Shown: positions 1 to 8,145 of the stretch, one piece after another | Layout of the letters: each line of letters starts with the position of its first letter | Numbering within the stretch: position 1 is the first letter of the stretch | NCBI GenBank assembly: GCA_036752465.1 | Contig: DAIOSQ010000030.1 | Coordinates: 1 to 18,524, forward strand | Reading direction: 5' to 3' | DNA length: 18,524 nucleotides | DNA from: DAIOSQ01 sp036752465 | GTDB taxonomy: Bacteria; Pseudomonadota; Gammaproteobacteria; Legionellales; Legionellaceae | Notes under the pieces: model-generated | Told to the model about the DNA's origin: nothing | Seen by the model: only the letters and a program-made list of their open reading frames with translations | Databases searched by the model: none | Position numbers and translations under genes: made by a program

Positions 1-464
1 GCCGATTCATCGCCGCATTTGGGTAAGGCTGTCAGCTGATTGTGTATGTCTTCGTACGCTTGATAAATTTTCGGCAATTCTTTGAGTTCTTCTTGCAAAG
101 TTTTTATGCGAGCTCGGCAACCTATGGGCCTTATTTTTAAATACAAGAGCTTATTTAATTCCGTAACTTTTACTTTGTAATCTTCAAGCTCTGTTTGCTC
201 CTGTGGAAAATATTGCCGTAAGTACTCTTTACCCAGTTGTTCTGTCACATGGTCCGCTTTGAATAATTTGCGTAGTGCATGTTTGATATTTTGATAATAC
301 ACTTCAGACTCGAATGCCACTGCCAGGGTAAACGATGCGGTGGCCAATGATAGGATTGGCCAGAGCGCAAACATGCCGCTGAAGCTGAGAAAGCCCACGA
401 TTAAGCTTGCGCCAACTGTCAGTGATAATAGGGTGATTTGTTTGAGGATTTTTTTTATTTTCAT
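1..464 (-). CDS. Iron-regulated membrane protein of unknown function, 3' end cut off by window
   Basis: An open frame runs from an ATG at 464 to the window edge without a stop, giving 154 visible residues. The N-terminus is basic (MKIKKILKQ), followed by two hydrophobic segments at about residues 11-32 and 34-51 that form a tight hairpin. After that comes a charged helical region (about 54-145) rich in Glu, Lys, Leu and Gln, likely coiled coil. Just after the hairpin is the stretch FESEVYYQNIKHALRKLF. No catalytic motif is visible. The gene has its own promoter with an overlapping Fur box (separate entries), so it should be derepressed when iron is scarce. It lies 70 bp downstream of ycgB on the same strand. 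No strong Shine-Dalgarno is seen, but no other start fits. The hairpin plus helical layout and the Fur control recall the Legionella iron-acquisition effector MavN/IroT; that is a guess from memory, not a match. Confidence 0.75.
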   Translation of the reverse strand, partial: MKIKKILKQITLLSLTVGASLIVGFLSFSGMFALWPILSLATASFTLAVAFESEVYYQNIKHALRKLFKADHVTEQLGKEYLRQYFPQEQTELEDYKVKVTELNKLLYLKIRPIGCRARIKTLQEELKELPKIYQAYEDIHNQLTALPKCGDES

Positions 465-493
465 AGCAAAGCCCGGCCAACTGGTCTGGGGTT

Positions 494-522
494 ACTTTAC
501 TCTAAATGAAAATGATTATCAA
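494..522 (-). promoter_or_regulatory. Predicted sigma-70 promoter of the Fur-controlled membrane protein gene
   Basis: On the minus strand the -35 hexamer TTGATA (517-522) and the -10 hexamer TAAAGT (494-499) are separated by exactly 17 bp. Transcription would start near 487, leaving a leader of about 23 nt before the ATG at 464. The -35 hexamer lies inside the Fur box, so Fur binding would block RNA polymerase. Confidence 0.6.
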
Positions 523-526
523 TATC
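508..526 (-). promoter_or_regulatory. Fur box (ferric uptake regulator operator)
   Basis: The minus-strand 19-mer GATATTGATAATCATTTTC matches the canonical Fur box GATAATGATAATCATTATC at 17 of 19 positions, including the central TGATAATCATT. It covers the -35 element and part of the spacer of the predicted promoter for the membrane protein gene beginning at 464, the standard geometry for iron-dependent repression. It begins only 9 bp past the ycgB stop codon, so the target is the downstream gene rather than ycgB. Confidence 0.8.
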
Positions 527-534
527 GATTAGGT

Positions 535-2070
535 TTAGATATGAACATCATTCGTGTTTTTTTTAGCTATCTCTGGACAGCGATAGCTGGTGGTGAGTTC
601 GCCAAGCTGGCTGAGTACTTTGATGAATACAGGAAATTTCCATAAATAATATACATGTTTTAAAACTTCCTGCGTGCTATCGCTTAACGGTACCCGATGT
701 TGTTGGGTATGCTGCAGTGTGAGTGAGCGGTCACCTTCGATATCGACAGCAGACACTTGAATATCTAATTCGATCTCATTCAGATTATACTGTTTGGCTA
801 AGGCCTCGCGGATCTGTTGGTACCCGGCATCATTATGAATGGCTTGGATCATGATATCCGGATGTTGATCATCATCTATCAAGTGAAACAAGCGCAGCTC
901 ACGGATCAAGCGTGGGGAGAGAAACTGTGCGATAAAACTTTCATCTTTATAGTTGCGCATCGCGCCGTCTAGCGATGTTAACCAGGGCGTGTTGGCCAGT
1001 TGCGGGAACCAGCGCCGATCCTCCTCGCTGGGATTTTCGCAAATACGTTTAATATCTTGCATCATGTTATACCCGAGTGTGTACGGATTAATCCCGCTGA
1101 AATAGGGGCTATTGTAGGTGGGCTGCGTGAGTACATTGGTATGATTTTGCAGGATTTCCAGCATGAACTCATCGGTTACTAAGCCCTCATCATATAACGC
1201 GTGCATCAACGTATAATGCCAGAAACAAGCCCAGCCTTCATTCATGACTTTGGTTTGACCTTGTGGATAGAAATATTGCGCAATTTTTCGCACAATGCGA
1301 ACAATTTCGCGTTGCCAAGGTTTGAGTAGCGGCGCATTTTTTTCAATGAAATAGAGAATGTTTTCTTGTGGTTCCTTAGGAAAGCGGATCCCCTGATCGG
1401 CTGCGGCATGTTGCGGTTGGGTCGGAATGGTACGCCACAATTCGTTGATTTGCGTTTGAATGTAAGCCGCGCGATTTTGTTGGCGGATTTTTTCTTCTTT
1501 GATCGACAACGCATTGGGGTGCTTGTAACGGTCTACGCCATAATTCATCAATGCATGACAGGCGTCTAGTGTCGCTTCTACTTCATCAATGCCATGTTTT
1601 TCCTCGCAGGTGCTGATATAGTTTCTGGCGAAGACCAAATAATCAATAATTGCGTCAGCAGACGTCCACATTTTAAACAAATAATTGTTTTTAAAAAAAG
1701 AGTTATGTCCATAGCAGGCATGCGCAATCACCAAGGCTTGCATGGCCATGGTATTTTCTTCCATCAGATAAGAAATACAAGGATTGGAATTGATCACCAT
1801 TTCGTAGGCAAGGCCCATTTCCCCGCGTTGATAGCTTTTTTCAACGCCGACAAAATGCTTGCCAAAAGACCAATGATGATAGCCAATCGGCATACCAGTG
1901 GCTGCGTAGGAATCCATCATTTGCTCGGCGGTGATGATTTCAATTTGATTGGGATAGGTATCTAGCTTGAAATCTCGCGCAATCCGGCCAATTTCTTGGT
2001 CATAGGTTTCAATCAGGTCATAGGTCCACTCGGCTGTCGTGGATAATGGCTGCCTACGTCGTGCACTCAT
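535..2070 (-). CDS. ycgB: SpoVR family protein YcgB
   Basis: The 511-residue product matches the length of E. coli YcgB (510). SpoVR-family signatures are visible: the N-terminal WTYDLIETYD stretch, the MPIGYHHWSFGKHF segment, the His-rich ACYGHNSFFKNNY segment and the later NEGWACFWHYTLMHAL and PYTLGYNMMQDIKR segments. The conserved His and Glu residues suggest a metal site, but no reaction is established. Family knowledge: it is named after a Bacillus protein needed for spore cortex formation, and in non-spore-formers it is co-inherited with prkA and yeaH. The start codon overlaps the yeaH stop in an ATGA arrangement (2067-2070), implying translational coupling as the third gene of a prkA-yeaH-ycgB operon. 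In E. coli ycgB is separate from yeaGH; here all three are contiguous. No clear terminator follows it. Confidence 0.95.
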   Translation of the reverse strand: MSARRRQPLSTTAEWTYDLIETYDQEIGRIARDFKLDTYPNQIEIITAEQMMDSYAATGMPIGYHHWSFGKHFVGVEKSYQRGEMGLAYEMVINSNPCISYLMEENTMAMQALVIAHACYGHNSFFKNNYLFKMWTSADAIIDYLVFARNYISTCEEKHGIDEVEATLDACHALMNYGVDRYKHPNALSIKEEKIRQQNRAAYIQTQINELWRTIPTQPQHAAADQGIRFPKEPQENILYFIEKNAPLLKPWQREIVRIVRKIAQYFYPQGQTKVMNEGWACFWHYTLMHALYDEGLVTDEFMLEILQNHTNVLTQPTYNSPYFSGINPYTLGYNMMQDIKRICENPSEEDRRWFPQLANTPWLTSLDGAMRNYKDESFIAQFLSPRLIRELRLFHLIDDDQHPDIMIQAIHNDAGYQQIREALAKQYNLNEIELDIQVSAVDIEGDRSLTLQHTQQHRVPLSDSTQEVLKHVYYLWKFPVFIKVLSQLGELTTSYRCPEIAKKNTNDVHI

Positions 2071-3341
2071 GCTGTTTTCCTTTTAAATAGTTCGCGAAAC
2101 ACAGGATAGATGTTGGCAACTGTATCGATGTTTTCCATGGCAAAATTAGCATATTGTTGCTGGACTTGCAGGTAAGCCTCCCAAAGGCTTTGGTGGTGAC
2201 GCGGCATAATTTCTATGTAGGCAAAATATTGCACGCTAGGCATGATCTGACGCTGCAATAACTCCAGACAAAACGGTGAGTCAGCATTCCAGTTATCGCC
2301 ATCCGATGCTTGTGCCACATAAATATTCCAAGCATCCGGGGAAAAGCGTTTGCTGATAATATCTTGCAACAATTCTAATGCACTAGAAACCACCGTGCCT
2401 CCGGTTTCGCGTGAGTAGAAAAACTCTTCTTCGTTGACTTCCTTGGCGCTGGTATGATGGCGAATAAATACCAATTCAATTTTTTTGTAATTGCGGTTTA
2501 AGAACATATACAACAAAATAAAAAAACGTTTGGCGATGTCTTTTTTTATTTCGTCCATAGAGCCTGATACGTCCATAATACAAAACATCACCGCTTGGGT
2601 AGAGGGTGCTGGTAAGCGGACACGATTGTTAAAGCGCAGATCAAACGTATCGACAAAAGGGATGGCCATGATTTTTGCTTGCAGCTGTTTGATTTGTGCC
2701 TGTAGTGTCGCGACAGCAGCTTCATCTGCTGGGGTATCAGCATCAGAACTGGTTAGGGCTAACAAAGCCTGTTCTGCCTCGCGCAATTGTTTTTTGTAGG
2801 GCGCGGCTAACGCCACACGCCGGCCGGTCGCCTGCTTCATGGAACGCGGCACATTGATGTTGGTAGGGACGCCACTCGAGGTAAACCCAGCCCGAACCTG
2901 CTTATAGGTGGTGATGCGTGCCAATTCTTTTTTTACCAAGTCGGGTAATTCAAGATCCTCAAAATAGAGTTCGAGAAACTCTTCCCGGGAGATTTGAAAG
3001 ACGAAGTCTTCTAGGCCCTCTCCCTGGTCACTGGCGGCAGAACCACTGCCGCCAGTTTGCTCACCACTGGGACGCTGCACATGGTCACCGGCAATAAACT
3101 GATCATTTCCTGGCAATACCCGTTCCACCCGGCCCCCTGGGCCATGATGAAAACGTGGCTCCGCAATATCTTTAGCCGGAATGCTAATTTGCTCGCCTCG
3201 TTCAATTTCCCGGATACTTCTTTTGCCAATTGCTTCTGAGACCGCTTGTTTGATTTGATGTTTATAGCGCCTTAAAAACCGTTGGCGATTGACGGTACTT
3301 TTTTTACCACCATTCAATCTTCTATCAATCAATTGCGTCAT
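2067..3341 (-). CDS. yeaH: YeaH family protein (DUF444, VWA-like metal-binding fold)
   Basis: The 424-residue product is close to E. coli YeaH (427). The N-terminus (DRRLNGGKKSTVNRQRFLRRY) and the central FEDLELPDLVKK stretch are typical of the family. A metal-ion-dependent adhesion-site motif DVSGSM sits at about residues 257-262, followed by FIRHHTSAKEV and ETGGTVVSSAL, completing a von Willebrand A-like core. Residues of about 85-110 are Gly/Ser/Gln-rich and probably a flexible linker. Biochemical function is unknown; the family is paired with the PrkA kinase in E. coli (yeaGH), where it is tied to nitrogen starvation and stationary phase. It lies 18 bp downstream of prkA and overlaps ycgB by 4 bp. 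The Shine-Dalgarno before the ATG at 3341 is weak, so translation may be coupled to prkA. Confidence 0.95.
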   Translation of the reverse strand: MTQLIDRRLNGGKKSTVNRQRFLRRYKHQIKQAVSEAIGKRSIREIERGEQISIPAKDIAEPRFHHGPGGRVERVLPGNDQFIAGDHVQRPSGEQTGGSGSAASDQGEGLEDFVFQISREEFLELYFEDLELPDLVKKELARITTYKQVRAGFTSSGVPTNINVPRSMKQATGRRVALAAPYKKQLREAEQALLALTSSDADTPADEAAVATLQAQIKQLQAKIMAIPFVDTFDLRFNNRVRLPAPSTQAVMFCIMDVSGSMDEIKKDIAKRFFILLYMFLNRNYKKIELVFIRHHTSAKEVNEEEFFYSRETGGTVVSSALELLQDIISKRFSPDAWNIYVAQASDGDNWNADSPFCLELLQRQIMPSVQYFAYIEIMPRHHQSLWEAYLQVQQQYANFAMENIDTVANIYPVFRELFKRKTA

Positions 3342-3359
3342 GATACAGGCCCATAAGGT

Positions 3360-5291
3360 TTATTGTGATTTTCTGACGCGCAAATACCACTCACATAGCA
3401 AACGCACCTGTTTCGCGGTATAGCCTTTATCGACCATCCTAGCGATAAATTCGTCATGCTTTTTCTTATCTTCTTCCGAGGCCTTGGCATTGAAAGAAAT
3501 GACCGGCAATAGATCTTCGGTATTGGTGAACATCTTTTTCTCAATTACCGTTTTTAGCTTCTCATAACTGTTCCATCTTGGATTGTTGCCATGATTGTTG
3601 GCACGGGCACGCAAGACAAAATTCACCACTTCGTTACGAAAATCTTTGGGATTGGAAATACCTGCAGGTTTTTCTATTTTTTCCAGGTCAGTATTTAGAG
3701 CCGATCTGTCAAAAATCTCACCGGTATCAGGATCGCGATAATCTTGATCCTGAATCCAGAAATCGGCATATGTGATGTAGCGATCAAAAATGTTTTGCCC
3801 ATATTCTGAGTATGATTCAAGATATGCGGTCTGAATTTCCTTGCCGATGAATTCAACATATTTAGGTGAGAGATATTCTTTGATGAAATTCAAATATTTT
3901 TCATGTATTTCTTGCGGAAATTGTTCTTGCTCAATTTGTCGCTCGATCACATACAGCAAATGGACAGGATTGGCGGCGACCTCTGCGTGATCAAAATTAA
4001 ACACTTTAGATAATATTTTGAAAGCAAAGCGAGTGGATATACCGGTCATGCCTTCATCGACCCCAGCAAAATCACGATATTCTTGATATGATTTTGCTTT
4101 AGGATCGGTGTCTTTGAGGCTTTCGCCGTTATAGACGCGTAATTTAGAATACATGCTAGAGTTTTGTGGTTCTTTGATGCGAGTCAACACAGAGAATTGT
4201 GCCAGCATGTCTAAAGTACCGGGAGCGCATGGCGCCTTATCTAATGAGCTATGGTCAATAAGCTTTTTGTAGATTTTGATTTCTTCGCTGATCCGCAGAC
4301 AATAGGGTACTTTGACGATGTTGATACGATCGATAAACGCTTCATTGTTTTTATTGTTGCGAAAGGTTTGCCACTCGGCTTCATTGGAATGCGCCAGAAT
4401 GATGCCCTCAAATGGGATCGATGACAGCCCTTCAGTGCCGTTATAATTGCCTTCTTGAGTGGCTGTCAATAAGGGATGCAGCACTTTAATGGGTGCTTTA
4501 AACATTTCGACAAATTCTAATAGGCCACGATTGGCGCGACACAGCCCACCTGAGTAGCTGTAAGCATCTGGATCATCCTGCGAATGTTGTTCGAGTTTGC
4601 GAATATCGACTTTGCCGACCAAAGAGGAGATATCTTGGTTGTTTTCATCGCCAGGCTCAGTTTTTGCAATGGAAATTTGTTTGTTGCGTGATGGCTTGAC
4701 CTTGATCACGCGAAACTGATTGATATCGCCATTGAATTCATGCAAGCGTTTGATAGTCCAGGGAGACATAATATAACGCAGGTAGCGGTCCGGAATACCA
4801 TAGCGCTCATGCAGAATGGCACCGTCTTCCGCTCGATCAAACAAAGATAATGGTGATTCGTGTACCGGCGATCCTTTGATGGCATAAATAGCTACTTTTT
4901 CCATCAAATCTTTTAATTTTTCAGCCAAGGATGATTTACCCCCGCCCACAGGCCCCAGTAAGTACAAGACTTGCTTGGTCTCTTCCAGTCCTTGCGCAGC
5001 GTGCTTAAGAAAACCGACAATTTGTTCGATCGGCTCTTCCATGCCGTAAAATTCATCGAAAACTTCATAACGGTGGATGACTTTATTAGAAAAAATCCGA
5101 GATAGCACGGGATCGTGGCGGGTATCGACCAACCTTGGCTCGCCAATGGCCATGAGCAAACGCTGGGCTGGGTTGGCATACGCGGCGGGATCGGTTTTAC
5201 AAAGCTCCAGATATTCGGTGAGACTCATTTCTTCTTCTTGATTTTGAATGAATCGGTTCGCATAGTTTGTTAAAAAATCTTGCGTATTCAT
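3360..5291 (-). CDS. prkA: PrkA family serine protein kinase (YeaG)
   Basis: The 643-residue product is nearly collinear with E. coli YeaG (644). It has an N-terminal AAA+ domain with Walker A GPVGGGKS at residues 113-120, the segments AKTEPGDENNQDIS, LVGKVDIRKLE and FKAPIKVLHPLLTATQEGNYNGTEG, and the C-terminal PrkA domain ending YEKLKTVIEKKMFTNTE and CEWYLRVRKSQ. The family is described as a cytoplasmic serine kinase acting in starvation and stationary-phase physiology; its substrates here are unknown. It is the first gene of the prkA-yeaH-ycgB operon. A strong Shine-Dalgarno AGGGGAA (5297-5303) sits 5 nt before the ATG, which fixes the start. Upstream is a 265-bp divergent region shared with pepN that carries a sigma-S-like -10 element. 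Confidence 0.97.
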   Translation of the reverse strand: MNTQDFLTNYANRFIQNQEEEMSLTEYLELCKTDPAAYANPAQRLLMAIGEPRLVDTRHDPVLSRIFSNKVIHRYEVFDEFYGMEEPIEQIVGFLKHAAQGLEETKQVLYLLGPVGGGKSSLAEKLKDLMEKVAIYAIKGSPVHESPLSLFDRAEDGAILHERYGIPDRYLRYIMSPWTIKRLHEFNGDINQFRVIKVKPSRNKQISIAKTEPGDENNQDISSLVGKVDIRKLEQHSQDDPDAYSYSGGLCRANRGLLEFVEMFKAPIKVLHPLLTATQEGNYNGTEGLSSIPFEGIILAHSNEAEWQTFRNNKNNEAFIDRINIVKVPYCLRISEEIKIYKKLIDHSSLDKAPCAPGTLDMLAQFSVLTRIKEPQNSSMYSKLRVYNGESLKDTDPKAKSYQEYRDFAGVDEGMTGISTRFAFKILSKVFNFDHAEVAANPVHLLYVIERQIEQEQFPQEIHEKYLNFIKEYLSPKYVEFIGKEIQTAYLESYSEYGQNIFDRYITYADFWIQDQDYRDPDTGEIFDRSALNTDLEKIEKPAGISNPKDFRNEVVNFVLRARANNHGNNPRWNSYEKLKTVIEKKMFTNTEDLLPVISFNAKASEEDKKKHDEFIARMVDKGYTAKQVRLLCEWYLRVRKSQ

Positions 5292-5380
5292 TTAAGTTCC
5301 CCTGTTTTCTTATTTTATGTTGAGCTTGGACCCAACCTTTGCTTTTTTTTATCAAACGCGAGACACTTTCCTTATATCTG

Positions 5381-5409
5381 AGTATAGAACGAAAATAAGG
5401 TGTTTGAGA
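5381..5409 (-). promoter_or_regulatory. Possible sigma-S-type promoter of the prkA operon
   Basis: On the minus strand CTATACT (5381-5387) is the -10 hexamer TATACT with the C at -13 favoured by sigma-S. Seventeen bp upstream the -35 position holds TCTCAA (5404-5409), a poor match to TTGACA, which sigma-S tolerates. The predicted start near 5374 gives a leader of about 83 nt. E. coli yeaGH is known to be RpoS-dependent, which fits, but this is a motif reading only. Confidence 0.4.
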
Positions 5410-5556
5410 GCGTTATTTTTTTTATTTTAACGTGGCGCACCTTCCGCCAAAATTCTGGCAAACAGTCTACCCTTTAGGCAACGCCTCAGTGGCATCGCAA
5501 ACATGAGGCAGTTTTTACGAAGGGCCACATGGCTTTCTTGATAATGGAGAATTTTA

Positions 5557-8145
5557 GTGAACAATACAACACATTATTTACAAGATTATCAACCGGTAAA
5601 TTATTGCTTGAAGACGGTTTCTCTGGTGGTTGATTTGTTTGAGGATCATGCGCTAATCACCAATACCATGCATTTTGTGCAACAGCACCCTGGGGTCTTA
5701 CAGCTGAATGGCGAAGCACTCGAATTATTGGCGATTGAGATGAATGGTGTGGTTTTGTCGACTACGCAGTATCATCTTTCCCCTAAAGAGCTCACCATTT
5801 TAGAGCCTGAGAAATCTTTTGTACTGATGATAACAACGCGTATTCGACCACAAGACAATACCTCATTGTCTGGTATTTTTAGAACAAATGGAATTTTTTG
5901 CACACAGTGTGAGGCTGAAGGCTTCCGGCGCATCACGTATTTTCTTGACCGGCCGGATGTGATGACGGTTTATCACACGCGGATTATTGCTGATAAGACG
6001 GTCTATCCCGTGTTGTTGTCCAATGGAAATTTACTTGACAGCGGCGATTTGCCGGGTGGCCGACATTGGGCTTTGTGGCATGATCCATTCAAAAAACCTT
6101 GTTACCTTTTTGCGTTGGTGGCGGGTGACCTGGCGAGTGTTCGGGACATCTTCACCACTGCCTCAGGCCGGGTTGTGGATTTACGGATTTACACTGAAAA
6201 AGGTTGCGAATCGCAGTGTGACCATGCCATGCAATCCTTAAAAGCGGCTATGCGTTGGGATGAAATCAAGTTTGGTCGTGAATATGACTTGGATTGCTAC
6301 ATGATTGTCGCTGTTCGCGATTTCAACATGGGGGCCATGGAGAATAAAGGGCTTAACATTTTCAACGCCAAGTATATTCTTGCCACACCAAGCATTGCCA
6401 CGGATGAAGATTATTTTGCGATTGAGAGTGTGGTTGCGCATGAGTATTTTCATAATTGGACCGGCAATCGGGTGACTTGTCGTGATTGGTTTCAATTGAG
6501 TTTGAAGGAAGGCTTGACGGTTTTTCGGGATCAAGAGTTTTCGCGCGATATGAACTCACGAGATGTTTGTCGCATTCAAGATGTGATTGCGTTGCGCAAT
6601 CTGCAATTTCCTGAGGATGCTGGCAGTATGGCCCACCCAGTGCAGCCCCAGTCTTATCAGCAAATCAATAATTTTTATACCGCAACGGTATACAACAAAG
6701 GTGCTGAAGTGATCCGCATGCAACAGACCTTGTGTGGAGTGGATGGCTTTCGCCGTGGGATGGATTTGTATTTCCAACGCCATGATGGCCAAGCGGTGAC
6801 CATTCATGAGTTTGTGGCTGCGATGGAAGATGCGAATGATATAGATTTGACTCAATTCAAGCGCTGGTATTATCAAGCGGGTACGCCACATGTCACAGTG
6901 ACCCGTGAGTTTCGGGATAACACCTTGTCTCTGACCTTGACCCAAGTATGTGCACCAACTGCCGATCAAAGCCCTAAAGAGCCTTTGCATATGCCCATAC
7001 GCATCAGCTTATATGACCATAGCGGCAAAAAATTGACGGTTGATACGCCAGTTTTGTCACTCACCGAGTCCCAGCAGACCTTTGTTTTTAACGCGCTGCC
7101 AAGTGAGCCGTTGGTGTCTTTATTGCAGCAATTTTCCGCGCCTATTGTGCTGCATCATGCCATGTCAGAGGCTGAACAATTGGCTTTGCTGCGGTTTGAA
7201 ACAGATGGTTTTGCCAAGTGGAGCATAGCCCAAACTATGTTTCAATCTTATCTGCATCGCTGTTACCAGCAGCAAGACCAGACTTGCCAAGTGTCGCCAT
7301 TATTTCTGACCACATTACAAGATTTATTGTCGGATGGGTCGGATTTGGCTTTGTGTGCGCTACTCTTGACGCCACCCAGTCTTGAAGAAGCAATGACCGG
7401 TTTGACTGAGGTTGATGTACTCAAATTAGAGCAAGCACGTGAGTGGCTTAGCAAAACCATAGGTCAAGCGCTGACGCCAGTCTTGCAAAACATGTATGCC
7501 AAATTGTGGGATGCGGAAGATCATCAGATGAATCATGCGGGCTACGCCAGGCGTGCATTGCGTAATTTATGTCTGTGGTATTTGATGAAGGCTGATGATG
7601 AGGCACATCTGTCATTGTGTCAGCGGCAATATCAACACGCACGAACGATGACCGATCAATTGCTCAGTTGCCGCTTGTTGATGAATGTTTCTTCAGCGCA
7701 GGCGCGTGCCGAGGCTTGCGCTAATTTTTATCATACTTGGAGTGGCTACGACTTGGTGATGGATAAATGGTTTTCTATGCAAGCACAATCCCCATGTTTA
7801 GGGACTATTGCCCATATTGAGGCGCTGATGCAGCATGTAAAGTTTGATCTGAAAAATCCCAATAAAGTGCGAGCGTTGCTGGGTGCTTTTTCCCTGTATA
7901 ATCCGCAACATTTTCATGCCCAAGATGGCAGTGGTTATGTTTTTTTAAGCAAAATGTTGTTGCAGCTAGACCAGCTAAACCCACAAGTAGCGGCGCGGTT
8001 AGCAATGCCGCTGACCCGTGGTCAGCGTTATGATGCCGAGAGACAAAGGCATATATTGCAGTGTTTAACCAACTTATCTGAGCATGTGTTATCGGATGAT
8101 TTGCAAGAAATCATCACCAAAAGCCGACAAGCCTATGCAACATAA
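5557..8145 (+). CDS. pepN: Aminopeptidase N (M1 family zinc metallopeptidase)
   Basis: The 862-residue product is close to E. coli PepN (870) and removes N-terminal residues from peptides in the cytoplasm. The M1 exopeptidase motif GAMEN is at residues 259-263. The zinc motif HEYFH is at 295-299 (ligands H295 and H299, catalytic E296), and the third ligand E318 lies in LKEG. The N-terminal beta domain, thermolysin-like domain, Ig-like domain (around 440-545) and long helical C-terminal domain all appear intact. The start is GTG, chosen because GGAG at 5546-5549 is 7 nt upstream and the product begins at the usual place. Its last codons overlap the aroE start by 11 bp, so the two are probably co-transcribed. 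No convincing promoter was found in the 265-bp region upstream. Confidence 0.97.
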   Translation: MNNTTHYLQDYQPVNYCLKTVSLVVDLFEDHALITNTMHFVQQHPGVLQLNGEALELLAIEMNGVVLSTTQYHLSPKELTILEPEKSFVLMITTRIRPQDNTSLSGIFRTNGIFCTQCEAEGFRRITYFLDRPDVMTVYHTRIIADKTVYPVLLSNGNLLDSGDLPGGRHWALWHDPFKKPCYLFALVAGDLASVRDIFTTASGRVVDLRIYTEKGCESQCDHAMQSLKAAMRWDEIKFGREYDLDCYMIVAVRDFNMGAMENKGLNIFNAKYILATPSIATDEDYFAIESVVAHEYFHNWTGNRVTCRDWFQLSLKEGLTVFRDQEFSRDMNSRDVCRIQDVIALRNLQFPEDAGSMAHPVQPQSYQQINNFYTATVYNKGAEVIRMQQTLCGVDGFRRGMDLYFQRHDGQAVTIHEFVAAMEDANDIDLTQFKRWYYQAGTPHVTVTREFRDNTLSLTLTQVCAPTADQSPKEPLHMPIRISLYDHSGKKLTVDTPVLSLTESQQTFVFNALPSEPLVSLLQQFSAPIVLHHAMSEAEQLALLRFETDGFAKWSIAQTMFQSYLHRCYQQQDQTCQVSPLFLTTLQDLLSDGSDLALCALLLTPPSLEEAMTGLTEVDVLKLEQAREWLSKTIGQALTPVLQNMYAKLWDAEDHQMNHAGYARRALRNLCLWYLMKADDEAHLSLCQRQYQHARTMTDQLLSCRLLMNVSSAQARAEACANFYHTWSGYDLVMDKWFSMQAQSPCLGTIAHIEALMQHVKFDLKNPNKVRALLGAFSLYNPQHFHAQDGSGYVFLSKMLLQLDQLNPQVAARLAMPLTRGQRYDAERQRHILQCLTNLSEHVLSDDLQEIITKSRQAYAT

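Noticed and set aside
5435..5450. Possible sigma-54 promoter (GG-N10-GC) upstream of prkA on the minus strand
   Set aside because: The GG and GC are correctly spaced within TTGGCGG...GCGC, but the -12 half reads GCGC instead of TTGC, leaving too weak a match.
5483..5509. Inverted repeat GCCTCA/TGAGGC followed by a T-run upstream of pepN
   Set aside because: Only 6 bp of stem with a 15-nt loop, interrupted T-run, and alternative pairings; it is upstream of pepN rather than after a gene, so neither terminator nor operator can be supported.
5504..5514. 11-bp match (AAACTGCCTCA) between the pepN upstream region and the MITE interior
   Set aside because: Too short; a match of this size between two arbitrary places in 18 kb is expected by chance, and no MITE ends are present near 5504.
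8084..8134. Upstream start for aroE adding 17 residues
   Set aside because: The extra residues are encoded entirely inside the pepN reading region in another frame and precede the conserved AroE N-terminus.
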